The notes below the pieces were generated by a model, which was not told where the DNA came from, searched no databases, and saw only the letters and a program-made list of their open reading frames with translations. Positions 46,109 to 58,424 of a stretch of 64,000 bases of DNA are shown piece by piece. The position numbers and the translations under genes were made by a program. Position 1 is the stretch's first letter. Each line of letters begins with the position of its first letter. Source of the stretch: Gnetum montanum. Lineage: Eukaryota > Streptophyta > Gnetopsida > Gnetales > Gnetaceae. The stretch lies in assembly GCA_015680685.1 (NCBI GenBank), contig MNCI01015499.1, positions 1,446,306-1,510,305 of the forward strand. The letters are read 5' to 3'.

Positions 46109-48840
46109 TTTTAAGATGTGTATTTCTTAACATTAATGGTAAAATTGTAAATAAAGTTGTTTCATTGAATAGTATTTGCTTCTTTAATAGCTTTGACATT
46201 TTTGATTTTGTTGAAACTTGGGAAGATGGTAGTTCTATCAATTTTTTAGTTCCTGGATTTAATAAATATATTGCTAGATTGAAAAGAGTAGGGCAAAGAG
46301 GCACACCTTCTAGGGGCATTGTAGTGTTAGTGAGGAAATCTCTTGAAAATTATGTACTTTTAAAAAAATTGATAATCATAAACAATAAGTTTCGCTAAAA
46401 TCCTAATGCCAACATGGTCGTGCTTTCCTTGTCATATGCTAGTTTGCTCTTAGAGATGCTACATTGTATGATTTTATAGAGTTGTCTCGTGATCGTCCTT
46501 TTCAATTCTAAGGCAGATATTTTGTAAAATTTGTAGCAAAATTGTAAATATTTGTTTGTAGAGATTTTAATACAAGGATAGATTTACAACAACAAGGTGT
46601 TTAGAAAACTTGGTTTAATGAGGATTGCGTGTAAGTTAGGAAAAATATTAAGAATGCAAATAAGAGTCACATACAAAGTTTAGTTAAGGCATATAAATGT
46701 TTAATTAAAAGCAAAAGAAGAAAATTTATCAAGGAACACCAGGAATATTTTTCTTACACCATTAAAAAGGAACTTACATAATTATGGAAATGCTTTCATC
46801 ATAAAGCCTCATCATCATTTAAGTTTTCTTTATAAGATATTTTCTCATTTTACATTAAGATATTTACAAGACAAGATGATAATTCTAATACTATTGTACA
46901 ATAAGTGCATCTCTAATTTACTTTTGAGGAAGTCACAGATGGTATTGAAAAACTAACATTTGGCCAAGTTGGAGATTTAAATAGTTTATATGCATAATTA
47001 TTAAAATGGACATGTTCTGCTATTCATAGAGAAATTTGGCATAAATTACATTCAATAATGGAGTAAGAATTAAGTCAATATTGATAAACTAGTAAAATTA
47101 TCTTCTTATATAAAAAGGGGGATAAAAATAGTTTAAAAAATTATCAAATGATCATTGTGAGTCATATTCTTTTTAAGTTGTTGGGTACTCTACTAGAAAA
47201 GAGAGTAAGTTCTTAGGCTAAAGGTAACCAAGTCAAGGAAAGATATCAAGAAGGTTTTAGATAAAATCACTCTACTATTGCTCACTTAATTACTCTTAGA
47301 CACTGCATGGAATTTGCAAATATGCTTAATAAAAAAAAATTATTTGTTTTATTGATTTTTCCAAAGCATATAATTTAGTGATCCATATAAAAGTATGGTT
47401 GCGCTTGCATATAACTAGCCTCCCTTTACATTTGATTGTAGCAACTCAAATATTGTATGAGGAAGTGATTAGTGAAACTATAAATAGCAATTTCGAGAAA
47501 AGATTTCAATTTAATAGAAAAATTAGAGTTAAACAAGATTGTCCACTTTCTTCAATTCTCTTTGGTATCTTTATTGATGAAATGCAGGAATGATTTTGCA
47601 ATGGGCAAGATAGTCATGCTATCAAAATTGGATCCTAAGTAGTAAACCTTCTTTTATATACAGATGATGCTGCCTTAATCTCCACTATTGCAGAAGGTAT
47701 GCAAAATATGTTACAAATTTTAGAAAATTATTATCGTTCATTAGTCTTCAAGTAAATGTAAAAAAAACCAAGTTAATGATATGAAATATAAGAAATAATT
47801 ATTATAACTTCCATTTTGGAGGTATCAATGTGTAAATAGTAAATTTTTAAAATATTTGGGTCTCATTCATATGAAGAATTACATGTAGGAAGAGTGCATT
47901 AAAGATAAAATGGCATGAGGTTTCAAGACTTTATATGCTTTCAAAAACAAGTTTAAGGATTTAGACCTCTAGGCTTGGAAAGTTAAAAAACAAGTTTTTC
48001 ATACTATCATCTATCCTACTAGATTGTATGGATGTGTTGTTTGGGGACCTAGACTTAATGCTAAACTTTGGAAAGATATTGAAAGAGTACAACAAACTTT
48101 TCTTCTCCATGAGTTAAAGGTGAAGATGCAAACACCTTACTCAATATTATTATGTGAATGTGATATATTACCTTCAAAAGTAGAAGCCTAGTGCCAATTC
48201 ATTACATACAGTCATAGCTTGCATATTTCAAGGTAAGACAAATTCTCTAAGGCAATTTTTGAGGATTCGCGAGACTGTGGTTGGTATTTTCAAGGGATAA
48301 AATGGTTGAGAAAATAGTATATCTCTTGGGAGGACATGTAGCAAAATCTTAAGCATATTTGCCAACTAGTCAAACAAAAGGTTCTAACATAGATGTGGGC
48401 TAATGTGGAAGGCAAGAGGCAATTTATTCATACCATATTAGATCTAATAAACTAAATGTAGAAAATCACTATCTATTAGTTGTTGCTCCAATCAACTACT
48501 AGAATGCTATAAGCAAGCCTTATGTAAGTTCTCATTATCTTAAAATTGAAAATGGAAGATGGATTCAACTCCCCCAAGAATAGCACATTTGTAGGTTGTG
48601 CAAATTAATAGCCCTTGAAGATGAGTTACATGTGCTTCTTTCTTGTGCTATGACTACCTATTTGAGATAGCATTATAATGTTATAGTAAAAAGCCGATAT
48701 GATTTGTTGTTGATGACCACATTGGTGCTTGGTCAATTTGTAGAGTCTATCTTTATTTTTTATGAAAATGTAATATCTCTAATAAATCCTATGAATCTTT
48801 AGATGTGATAAAGCTCCATTTCATTTCAATTTGTATTTTA
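46109..48840 (+). pseudogene. LINE ORF2 remnant (right half of split LINE)
   Basis: The endonuclease N-terminus CVFLNINGKIVNKVVSLN is followed by DFVETWEDGSS and RGTPSRGIVVLVRK (46115-46345), the APE-type fold used to nick target DNA. RT starts at FIDFSKAYN (about 47350), then VKQDCPLSSILFGIFIDEM (about 47530-47585) and LLYTDDAALIST (47648-47683), where YADD is YTDD. The distal part has RLYGCVVWGPR, and the cysteine cluster CRLCKLIALEDELHVLLSC (about 48592-48650). Stops are common. It is split from ORF1 by Gyp-B near the ORF2 start. A second partial copy lies at 7905-8690. Confidence 0.88.
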
Positions 48841-49381
48841 AACATTGTATTCACCAAGTAACACTAACCAATGGGCAATAGTCGTTTGAGCATCATGAGG
48901 AAACTTGCGGACGAAAGTGAAAAGAGATAAGCCACGGTATGGACGTAGACTTTTCCCCCATTGTACAGCAACACCTTAAGCCAAGATCAGTATATTTCCA
49001 AATTTCAACCCTGATGAGACCCAACCACTACAAAAAAAAGGTGCATAAGTCATGTAAAGTATCCGAACCATTGAGTAGCGTGAGTGGCTCCGTTGCTGCG
49101 ACTCTCTATAAGTGCGTGCAGGCATGCCTGGATGGCTCCTGACTCTTGAGGTTACCAAAGTAGCTCCTTTTTTATTATACTCAGAGGAGTCGATGGGTCT
49201 ATTCTGTAGCTGTGGTCTCTGCTGCATAATGTAGCATTATTATGTCCACAAATGATGCAACAGCCCTTACAACAAGCCAATAGTGTGGGCACAGGGCAGT
49301 GCCCTTCAGATTATCTGAACCGACACCTCACTTCATCTGCAAAATGAGTGCTTTGAGAATATATCCATCCAATCCATACTT

Positions 49382-49861
49382 TCATGTGCCTACAACACAC
49401 AAGTCGATCCAGCATTGAAATCTCAGCCTCAGTTTGGCACTGTTACACCCATCTTTTTCTTCCGCAACACCTGTGTTTGGCATCGTTTTAACCGTCTGAA
49501 CCGCAAGCACAAGCACCATCTGCGTTTCATGATTGACAAGCATCTTCCCAGGAATCCCAAAAGGATCCCCGCCCACCAACAAAGGTGAAATGTGTACATA
49601 AACATTACCGTTGGCAGTTGGGCACCCCAACAAATTCTTCCTTCCAATCTCACTGTTCTTACGGTGTTTCATCCAAAACGTTGAAAAATGTTCAAACCAG
49701 TTTCCACCAATATTGAAGCCTTCAAGGCTCAAATGAGTTTCCAGCGACGGTTGAAGCCGAAAGTGTGAACCGAGAGGATCTGTGACCAAACGACGAAGAA
49801 GCATACAAAAAATGATTGTAAATCCACCAACGAAAGCAAAGTTGAAGCTAGTGGGAAACAA
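49382..49861 (-). pseudogene. Unrecognised open frame, possible exon or gene fragment
   Basis: An open minus-strand frame of 159 codons without an ATG at its start (TTG follows a stop closely). It has protein-like composition: a hydrophobic N-terminal segment FAFVGGFTIIFCMLLRRLV (possible membrane helix), then LQPSLETHLSLEGFNIGGNW, a patch HRKNSEIGRKNLLGCP, and PLLVGGDPFGIPGKML. I do not recognise a family. It could be one exon of a larger gene whose other exons are the open stretches at 49863-50916, or a pseudogene. No convincing splice sites, start or polyadenylation signals were found. Confidence 0.3.
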
Positions 49862-51095
49862 CTTAAATTATGGTCATGCAGGACCCACAACGCATAAGCC
49901 AAGGCCTCAATCCCAACAATTCAGAAACTGCACTCACTCTTTCCCTGCAACAATATTGACTGACAAAGTCATGGGCTTTTGCCCAATCCGATGTGAAATT
50001 GTTTGATTCTGAGTTTTTAATACCTGGCATTTCCAGAAGCGCCCAAGCACAAACATAAGCACAAGAACAATTCAAGACATACAGGCTCCTTGATCCAGTA
50101 AACCCACCAAACTCTTGTGCGCCAATTCCATTCCAAATCACCAACTCAACCCAACAAACCAAACATAACCTGAGTACCTCCCTGCCTTGGAAACTGAATT
50201 TGACATGTCCTTAAAGCCTTGTCACACCACTTATTGTCAACCCTAGGCTTGTTGTGTATACATATACAAGAAACTGAAACGGAAATTTTATTCCGTGCAG
50301 AGACGCTCTCTACCTGCTAATAGAAGAAAGATGTACATGCCCTAGGTTTTGAAAATATGGCTGGAAAAAATTATAACCGATCTCAGTAACATCTGGCATA
50401 AATCAACCAAATTTAAAACTGTAATATCTTGTCCATATCTATTTTAAAAATGTATTCATCAATGATTTTCCAGCCAACTCCTTCACCATTCTCGTTAACG
50501 AATAAATTTTGTTATTGAAAAACATTATCTGCTTATGAGTGTAGCTTAGGGGAGGCAGTCTAGACTCTAGACTATTGTTGCTGAGAACGGCGAAGCCTGT
50601 TGAGGATGCAAGGACTGCTTCCAACACCGTTTGAAAGACCAAGTAAGCAAATAGATTCATCGCCATGCATCATCGCTTCCAAGAACTCTTACAGCTCTAT
50701 GGTTGCTGTGGAAATTGACTAAGCTGGGAAGGCATGGGAGACTGGTAATGGACCCAGACAACTTCCTGTGGAGTTTCCATGCGTGGTCGGGATCTGAAGT
50801 TTGACGTTCAACAAGGTTCTTGAGTACCTATCAGGTGTACACGCATAGTCTTGGAATTTGTACATTGGTGAGATTACTAGCAACCTATCAAATCGAAGAG
50901 CCAGCATAAGACCCAAGTGCTTTGACGCATCCTTTTCCCCAATTTAGGTTAGGAAGTAGTTCGATAGGTTCGCCATGCGGTCATCATAAAGACCTGGCAG
51001 GTAAAAAAAATTAGAAATACTATCTAGAGTGTGAAGTACCACTCAACAACATTCCAAATGGTAGGCAGAGTTAAGCGCACTATGTGACCCCTGCG

Positions 51096-51161
51096 TATCC
51101 AAAGGATACTTCAGGGTTCACACAAAGAGCATATCCAAAGGATACTTCAGGGTTCACACAT
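51096..51161 (+). repeat. 36-bp tandem duplication
   Basis: TATCCAAAGGATACTTCAGG begins at 51096 and again at 51132, each followed by GTTCACACA. Just after it, AGCTGTAGCGTA (51168-51179) is also repeated in tandem (51180-51191, last base changed). Confidence 0.85.
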
Positions 51162-51200
51162 AAAGAAAGCTGTAGCGTAAGCTGTAGCGTTTGCATGAAA

Positions 51201-52277
51201 TAGCATTTGATGAGGTTTGTTGCTCCTCTTAGTTTTTAAGAATTAAAAAATTAATTGCTTCTTATGCTTAGACTTGCCAATAAGTTTATGGTGTTTATAC
51301 TTTTAAATGTTTTTAGGTGAAAATTAATATGAAAGCATCCTTTATATTTATAAGAATATATATATATATATATCTTAAAGATATGTTGATTGTTATAAGC
51401 ATGTAACTGACCATTAAATATATGTCAAAGTGATGTACTCTCAAATATTTATTTGATGATAGCTCTCTACATAACATGTTTGCTAGATGCAATCAAAGAA
51501 AAAATACATGATAGATGTTGTATATTTGAAATTCCAACCTTGCTTGGGTTGAACCTATTATACTACAATCCTTACTTGCGTTGACCAGATTCTAAGAACA
51601 CAATATATAGTTGAAGTATGGCTTGATACTCATGAGAACTTCTATTATGTGTGTCTAGAAAGAATTATTTACAAAATGTATTATTTCCTAATTTAATAAG
51701 TTCATATTATTTTTACCATCATCAAGGTCATTTTTAACTACCATTGTTCTTTGGTTCTTATTAAGAAAGAAGCTACTTTAGTATTTGTTAATCTTGTTTA
51801 TGGGGTGTATTGGGAATTGAACCTATAACTTTCAAGTTTTCAAGTCAAACTCTTAAGGGTCCTTCAGCTAACCACTAAAGCCAAAACCCCTATCAAGTTT
51901 GCTAATTTTTTAACCCAAAATGTTTTTAACAATACTTACCACAAGGATATATAGTCATTAGAACTTGACAACTAAATATTATATTGCCTACCAAAATCAA
52001 ATCCAGAACTTGGAACTTCCAAGTCAATAGTATTTGCTAATTCTGCATCAACTAATGGTTTGACAACATATTATGTATGTGTGAATTATTATTAAACTAG
52101 TTTAGCTATATATTTGTGATATATAACAAAGAATTCTTTTCCTTTTAAAATTAATGAAATCTGAGAATTGATTCACTTAAAATTAATAAGTTCATCTCTT
52201 AGACCAGAGTTATTAGCCCAATAATTATATCCCAATAACAATTCCCTTTAGAAAGTTCATGTCTTGTCTCAAAGTTA
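51201..52277. other. AT-rich spacer
   Basis: Contains a TA dinucleotide run (about 51356-51373) and a tRNA-like SINE head (51800-51890, minus). Otherwise nothing seen. Confidence 0.45.
51800..51890 (-). repeat. tRNA-derived SINE head
   Basis: The minus strand has TGGCTTTAGTGG (51883-51872), which fits an RNA polymerase III A box. About 50 bases later GGTTCAATTCC (51823-51813) fits a perfect B box. There is no acceptor-stem pairing or cloverleaf, so it is SINE-like and not a tRNA gene. The body and tail are not clear. Confidence 0.5.
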
Positions 52278-52330
52278 TCATCATCATCATCATCCTAGCC
52301 TTGTCCCAACAAAATGGGGTCAACTACATG
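52278..52330 (+). repeat. SINE-like repeat, copy 1, left part
   Basis: A TCA microsatellite (52278-52295) runs into CCTAGCCTTGTCCCAACAAA, ATGGGGTC and CTACATG. This block recurs in many plant SINE-like repeats. It is cut by LTR-D at 52330 and continues at 58997 (ATGAGTTATTTTTCACC). Copy 2 at 60136 has the uninterrupted order. Confidence 0.6.
52326..52330 (+). repeat. Target site duplication of LTR-D (left)
   Basis: ACATG; the right copy is ATATG (58997-59001), with one transition. Confidence 0.6.
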
Positions 52331-52912
52331 TGTGAGAGATGTCCCAGAGTGGTGGTTCTCTTGGGCTCTCCCCATGGTTTGGGGGCCATGGAACACTTTG
52401 AGGCACCCTTGGGTGACATTCAAGTGTTAGAAAACCCACCTTGGCTTGGCAATACCAAGTTAGTAATAGGACATCCTCATGTTGTAACTCTCTTCTAAGT
52501 CCTCTTCATTCCCCCCTCACCGTGGAGAACTACATGGCCCTGATTCTACAGTGGTTGTAGATATGTAGGTAGCCAAGACTAAATAGTTCTGGTGTGGTGC
52601 CAGGCCACACCTTGTACCAAATCATGAGGGATATAGGGGTGAGGCACCTTCCCTTGTAGGTGCATCGTTTCCCCTCCCACAGATGTTGTCTACAAGGTTG
52701 TGTCTGTGCTTGTTTGCATGGTCCTCGTTTTGGAGTTGGTTACCCTCTATGAGGTGCGTTGCCATATATGTTAAGAAGTTGTGTTTCTACTTGCACTCAC
52801 TCGTGAGTTGCTTGCTCGTTTAAGGCATATTCCCCAGGTCTTCCACCCCAAATCCATTGGATCTTAGTGAATTCCTTAGGGTGTCGGACAACGTTGGGGC
52901 AACATTGTTATA
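52331..52912 (+). repeat. LTR-D 5' LTR
   Basis: It begins TGTGAGAGATGTCCCAGAG and ends TTGTTATA (final CA mutated). It matches 58425-58996 through GTTCTCTTGGGCTCTCC, TAGGTGCATC and TTGGATCTTAGTGAATTCC. Confidence 0.88.
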
Positions 52913-52914
52913 GA

Positions 52915-52927
52915 TGGTATCAAAGCA
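52915..52927 (+). promoter_or_regulatory. LTR-D primer-binding site (initiator tRNA-Met)
   Basis: TGGTATCAAAGCA two bases after the LTR end. Confidence 0.85.
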
Positions 52928-55900
52928 TTTTTGAGATTGTGATGTGATATGCATGTGCTCTTTGGTTGTGTTACTCCATTGAGATTTTTCGATTAATGGT
53001 CCTTTTAGACTAATCTAGGATCATATCCTTATGTAATCCTTGAAGAATTTCCTTATGGCAATGTTCTACGCTCTTCATGAGGGGACAGATGTTAAATTGT
53101 GAGCAATTGATGTATGTTCCTCTCCTTGAGGATGTTAACAATTACGTTGTGGTGATGTCCTCCACTTGTTTACTTGTGGTTGGACTACTTGTGATTGTAT
53201 GTGATATGGTAGAGAGGAGTTCTATTGGCAACTCAAGAATTTTGTTGCTCAAGGAGCTCTCATCTCTAGTCTCTAGTGATTCATCTAGGATGAATCAGAC
53301 CAAGTCTCTACTTTGTTTTCCACCCAAATGACATGTTTCGAGATGGCATTTATTGAATTTGTAGGATAGGATATCCTTGCACTCCCACTCACCCTAGATA
53401 CAGTGAGTGTCAGAAAATACAAATTGGAACAAGATGGTTCGTAGGTACCTCAGGATGGAGGTCCTTCAAACATGTGCTCTTGGTGAACCTTATTATGGGT
53501 GGATTAAGATCATTTCCAGTAGACTTCGTATGCTCATGTTTTTGATTGTATGTTATCTATTTGTGTATGTGTGTCTTCTTGGTTGCGCTTTTAAATTCTG
53601 CATGCATGTTATCTTTGTTGTATCTATCATTCGTAATGCAAGGCTTGGTGTTCTATGCGGTATGATGATTTATTGTTGGGAACGTTGAGGATGCATTTTG
53701 AGGTCATTTGTGCCATCCCAAAGCCAAATGTTTCTTGCCTTGTTTGACAACTTCTTGTGCATGAGGCATGATTGCCCTTGTTGTTGGTCTTTGCGAGTTG
53801 TGCTCCCTTGTTTGAGCTAGTTGTGTTGCCATTGGGTTTGTCGCATCACTCTTTTGATTGGTGACATTTCTTGGTCACTTTGGTTCAAAGACTATTATTG
53901 TGGGTCATCCTATTGTAGGTTCTTGTTGAGATCGTACCTCTTTCGATGAGAGTCCTTCTTGTGGATGCATTCTCCATGATGTTGCTCGTTGTTGTGAGAA
54001 TTGGTTTTATGCAGACCTATTGTTGGATAGACCTCAATCTTCCATCTTATTTTTGAGTTGAGATGATGATTCTCTATTTCCCATGGCTTTTATGATTATG
54101 TTGATATTTTGATCCTGGTTGAAACTAGTGTTAGTGGCTAGGAATGATTGTGTATATGAATCTTGGAATGTTGAGAGTGTGATATCTCTCTCTGGGTGTG
54201 CCTCATGATGAAATTGTTTGTTTGAGTGTATCTAGTTGATCCATCAAGGTTTTGCATGATTGATCTCTATGCATGTTGCTAAGATCTTGCTTTTATGATG
54301 TTGCAAGAGGGATATTACTCTATTATATGATCATGCTTGATGGTTGTGTATGAGGCTGATGTGCTGATCGTGTTCCTACTAAATTCTATGTTTTTGAGCT
54401 TTTTTCTCAGTGTTTGCAAGTAGCACAAGTACAAAGATGCAGCCAGTGGTGACCTCAGTTGATTCTGTGAGCACTATGTCTATGGGGAAGATATGTGCTC
54501 TTGCTACCTTCATGAATTGATTATTTGGTCTTAGAATCCCAACATTGGGTTGCAGATTTATTAGTACCTTAGCTGTGATGAATCAGCAAGTACATTATGA
54601 TTTTTTTGCCTCTCTGTGTTGGGTGAGCACTAACAAAGGACAATGATCTGTCCTAGACCCTACAGATATTGGGCTAGTAGATGGCACGAAATGGTATCCT
54701 TGGCCATGCTGGATACTGATGGCCCAAGAGTGGCCAATGCATTGAGGTCCCACTATGGCAGGTGGTGGATACTCAATTGGTGTGTTTCATTATTTGATCA
54801 TTACATTCATATCCCGAATCGTTTTCATTTGATGGTAGTCATGTAATGGGTTCAGTATGATGGTTGATCATGTATGTTTTGAGATAATGGTGTAGTGTGA
54901 TAGATGATCATTTATGCTTCATGATAGAGATAGGGTTTTCTCAAAACAGCATGGTTCTTTCATAGTATGCTTCTGGTGGTCTAAATCCTTCAACCTAGGA
55001 TGGGCTTTGGTAGTTCATCCTATAGCCTTCTAGGCTTGGGTAGCATTCCCAAATACCATGTAAGTTCTCATTAAAATGTATTCCTATCCTTGGGTGTGTG
55101 AAATGTATCCTTGTGATATTCTCAATTTGACGGTATGCACTTAAAAGTGCTAGATGTATTGCCCTATGTGACTCAGTTCTCTCTTGGTTGTAGGCCTATG
55201 CCACACCTTGTGACAAGGCCAAGCTTGATGTATGGTGTTTTCCTTGTGCTTCTTTTAAAGTGCCCTTGCTATATGTTGTAAACTGCCTTTGTGCCTCAAT
55301 GTATAATTCTGCTGAAAACCTCATGGGAATTTCTTAGTTATGATACGGTGTTGTAACGAATGGACCAGGGCATGTCCTTGCCCATTATGCTCTAGAACTA
55401 GTGCCATGTGTTCTTGGTGATGTTGGCATGCTTGGATGGTATGTGCTTTGGTGAACGTCCTTAAGATGAGACAAATCTTGGGAACACTTTCTCTTGTGTT
55501 TCTGGACTAGCAAAGATCTTGTCCATAGATGATGATCAATGGTGGTATGTAGCCTGAAATACAAACAAATTGGTTTAATGTGCTTGTTCTTGATAACGGG
55601 TGGTTCACTGTGGCCATGTGAATTACAATGGCAAACTGAAATTCAAATCAATGTGATGTCTAGTGGTGGATTTGAGTTGAGTTCTAGGTATTGGCTCCTA
55701 GACTCACTCCTCCATGATAAATGCGATCATGGAGCAGCTTTGCAAATGTTGGGATGGTGGTCCATCCTTGAATAAATGACGTTATAGATACAGAAATTTT
55801 GATTTCTCTTGGTGGCCTTGCTTGGTGGGCTTGAATGTGCTCAAAACACTTGAGCCTATGCTCTCATGATTGGGGGCTTCTAATGATTTGTGCATGTTTT

Positions 55901-58410
55901 TGGGCTCTCATGATTGATTACTTTTGGTGTTTTGGAGGGCTATGATGCGCTCCTATGATTTGGGACTTATTAGTTCTTTCGTGGTCTATGGTGTGATTCC
56001 ATGATGCCTAATAGGCTATGGTTTCTTGCTGAATTTTCCCCTATACTCTGTCCCTTATGTACACTAATGTATTACACAGTCCCTCCCTANACTCCTATGA
56101 TTTGGGACTTATTAGTTCTTTCGTGGTCTATGGTGTGATTCCATGATAGGGGACTCATTATGCCTAATAGGCTATGGTGTCTTGCTGAATTTTCCCCTAT
56201 ACTCTGTCCCTTATGTACACTAATGTATTACACAGTCCCTCCCTAATGTATTGTCCCATGTCTCTAGTGTAATGTTAATTCATGTTGGTATTCTCACCTC
56301 CCTAGTGGGATAGCAGAGTTGAGCATGATATTACTTGGTGAATCTTTAATTCTATGAGGGGTTATTCTCCATTCCAATGGATGCCCTCTTCAGTTCCTAA
56401 AATAAAAAGGCAGGTGGTATTGAGATGGTTGTCTCCTATTTGGGACCTAGAAGTAGTTGATGTTCAGGACTTGTTCCTAGCAATTTCCCCATGTTCGTGA
56501 ACTCTTGGAGTTTGTTTTTAGAGATAGAATGTTGTTCCCTGGGTGAAATTTAGGAAACCTCCTTTGTGAGGCTGCATTTTTTATGTTCCTTCTTGTAAGC
56601 AAGGCATGATCTTATGTACTCACTCAGCTTTTGGGGGCTTTAGAGGAACTTCCTTGTTGGGGTTCTCTAGTAGACCACCCTTATTGTAAAACCTTCGTGG
56701 ATGAATCATGTAGTGTTTTGAGTTGTAACTAATGTTGGTGAAGCCCATTCCATGTAAAAATATCTTAAGAACCCAATCCTCCTATGGGAAAAATGTTGTT
56801 GTTGACTTGTGTCTATCATTTGGGTTGAATGATAATAGGTAGTGGTGCAACCTTGTCCACCACAATTGATGTAAATGGGATCGAATAGGATGTATGAAAC
56901 AAAAACCCAAATCTCCCAAGATGAAACAAAAATCCCTCTTGATAAAATTTCAAAGGGATGAACTACTTGATGTCTTGAGTTATTCTCAAGGTGAAATTGA
57001 ATTTGGGTAAGACTTGTGAACCCATGTCTTCCATCAGCTAGTGATAGTTCGATGATATGGTTCTATTGGCTATATTGACTACTTGGGCATGTATTGTGGC
57101 CAAGGTGTAGTTGGGCTACTATACTTACCTATGGAAGAAACCTCCCAAAGAGGATCCTTCCTACAAGTGAAAAAATCTAATGAAAGGTGTTGATCACGAG
57201 ATTGGTAGTCATTCTTGATACAGTGGGGAAATTCAAATTTTTGGAACCTTGATGTTCCTTGGAGAATTCATGATCTGGTTGCTCTTAGAGGGAACTCTAT
57301 ATTCATTCCTGAACCTAGTATTCAGAAAATGGTGCTTATCCCATAACTTGGAGTGGGAAGGATAGCCTATATGTTGCAAGTGCGGTTGATCTTTCTCCAT
57401 GAATGGGATATTATGGTTGCATTCGATGATGTGCTTACGATTAACATGAGATGTGTGTATAGAGGATTGTCATGGGGTTGGCTGCCCAAAAGGTCCTCCA
57501 CTTGTTCTAACATTCGAGCAGGCATTCTTAATGTTGGACAGTCACATCAGGTGTTGATGATAGTTTGGGCTTGTTGTATGATAGCCTCTTGGAGAAGTTT
57601 ACAAATAGATTTTTGGCTCTTCTCTCTCATTGCAGCTATGGATTGATGTTGGATGGTGAATTGAGGTATGTGATGCTAGTGTCTACGGACAACAAAGTCA
57701 AGCTCAAAAGATCTACCCTTGTACCTTGTTTGTGAGGGAGAACATTCTTGACTCCCTTCATACCAACTTGAATAGACATGTTGAGAAAAAAAATGTGCAT
57801 GGTACCAATGCACCTGGAATCAGTGCTTAAATGGTTACATTGGTGACACCCCATGTGTCTGTATATGAGTAGTAGAACATGAAGTTCTAGCAAGCATGAG
57901 TTGCTTGCAGAGACATGACTCTTTGAAACATGTCCTCCCTCTCAGTTTGATGTTCCCAAATCCCTCACCATGGGTAGTGGCCCTAGTGAGCCCTAAAAAA
58001 AAACAATGGGTGCTAAGATGCCATTCACAAAGGAACTCGATAGGACTTGCAAAAGAGGAGCTATCTTCTTACATAAGTATGAGTTTACGTAAGAAGATAT
58101 GTCTCTAGACCCTCAGAAGAGATAGATCTAGGGGATGCCTTAGAGACGTTGGCCCTTTGGGTTGCACTCTCCCGCTCGTTATAGAGAAGGGAAGTCTTTG
58201 GGCTTCCTCCAACTACCCTTGCGTTTGATGCAAGGCATTGGATGGAAGGATGTATTAAGATGTATTAGATGGAAGGATGTATCAGGTATCTTCCTTCAAG
58301 CCTGGCATCTAAGGAGTTGATGGATCCCCGAAGTTGATGAAGTTCCAAACCCATATAGAAGTGTACTCTCAAAGCTATCCTAGGCTTCGCTCTAAGGATG
58401 TCACTTCTTT
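52928..58410 (+). other. LTR-D interior, no recognisable gene
   Basis: Many TG-rich, moderately GC stretches with short frames only (for example 53077-53331 and 55539-55775). None has a known motif, and neighbouring short frames do not join into a decayed gag or pol. It appears to be the long non-coding interior typical of large retrotransposon derivatives. Confidence 0.6.
55950..56245 (+). repeat. Direct duplication around an unknown base
   Basis: 55950-56089 and 56092-56245 are nearly identical (CTCCTATGATTTGGGACTTA to CAGTCCCTCCCTA). The second has 14 extra bases. The N at 56090 lies exactly at the junction, so this may be an assembly artefact. Confidence 0.85.
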
Positions 58411-58412
58411 GT

Positions 58413-58424
58413 GCAGGGGAGGAT
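58413..58424 (+). promoter_or_regulatory. LTR-D polypurine tract
   Basis: GCAGGGGAGGAT directly precedes the 3' LTR. Confidence 0.75.

Larger units (their letters stand above)
48841..51200. other. Less AT-rich stretch, possibly low-copy or a captured fragment
   Basis: Base composition is clearly less AT-rich than around it. There are no LTR termini, RT motifs or tRNA-like boxes. It holds several minus-strand open stretches (49382-49861, 49863-50162, 50439-50666, 50719-50916) and a small tandem duplication at 51096. It may be host sequence or a decayed gene copy. Confidence 0.4.

Noticed and set aside
51800-51890. Possible tRNA gene on the minus strand
   Set aside because: A and B boxes are present, but no cloverleaf stems or anticodon loop can be formed; it is a SINE head.
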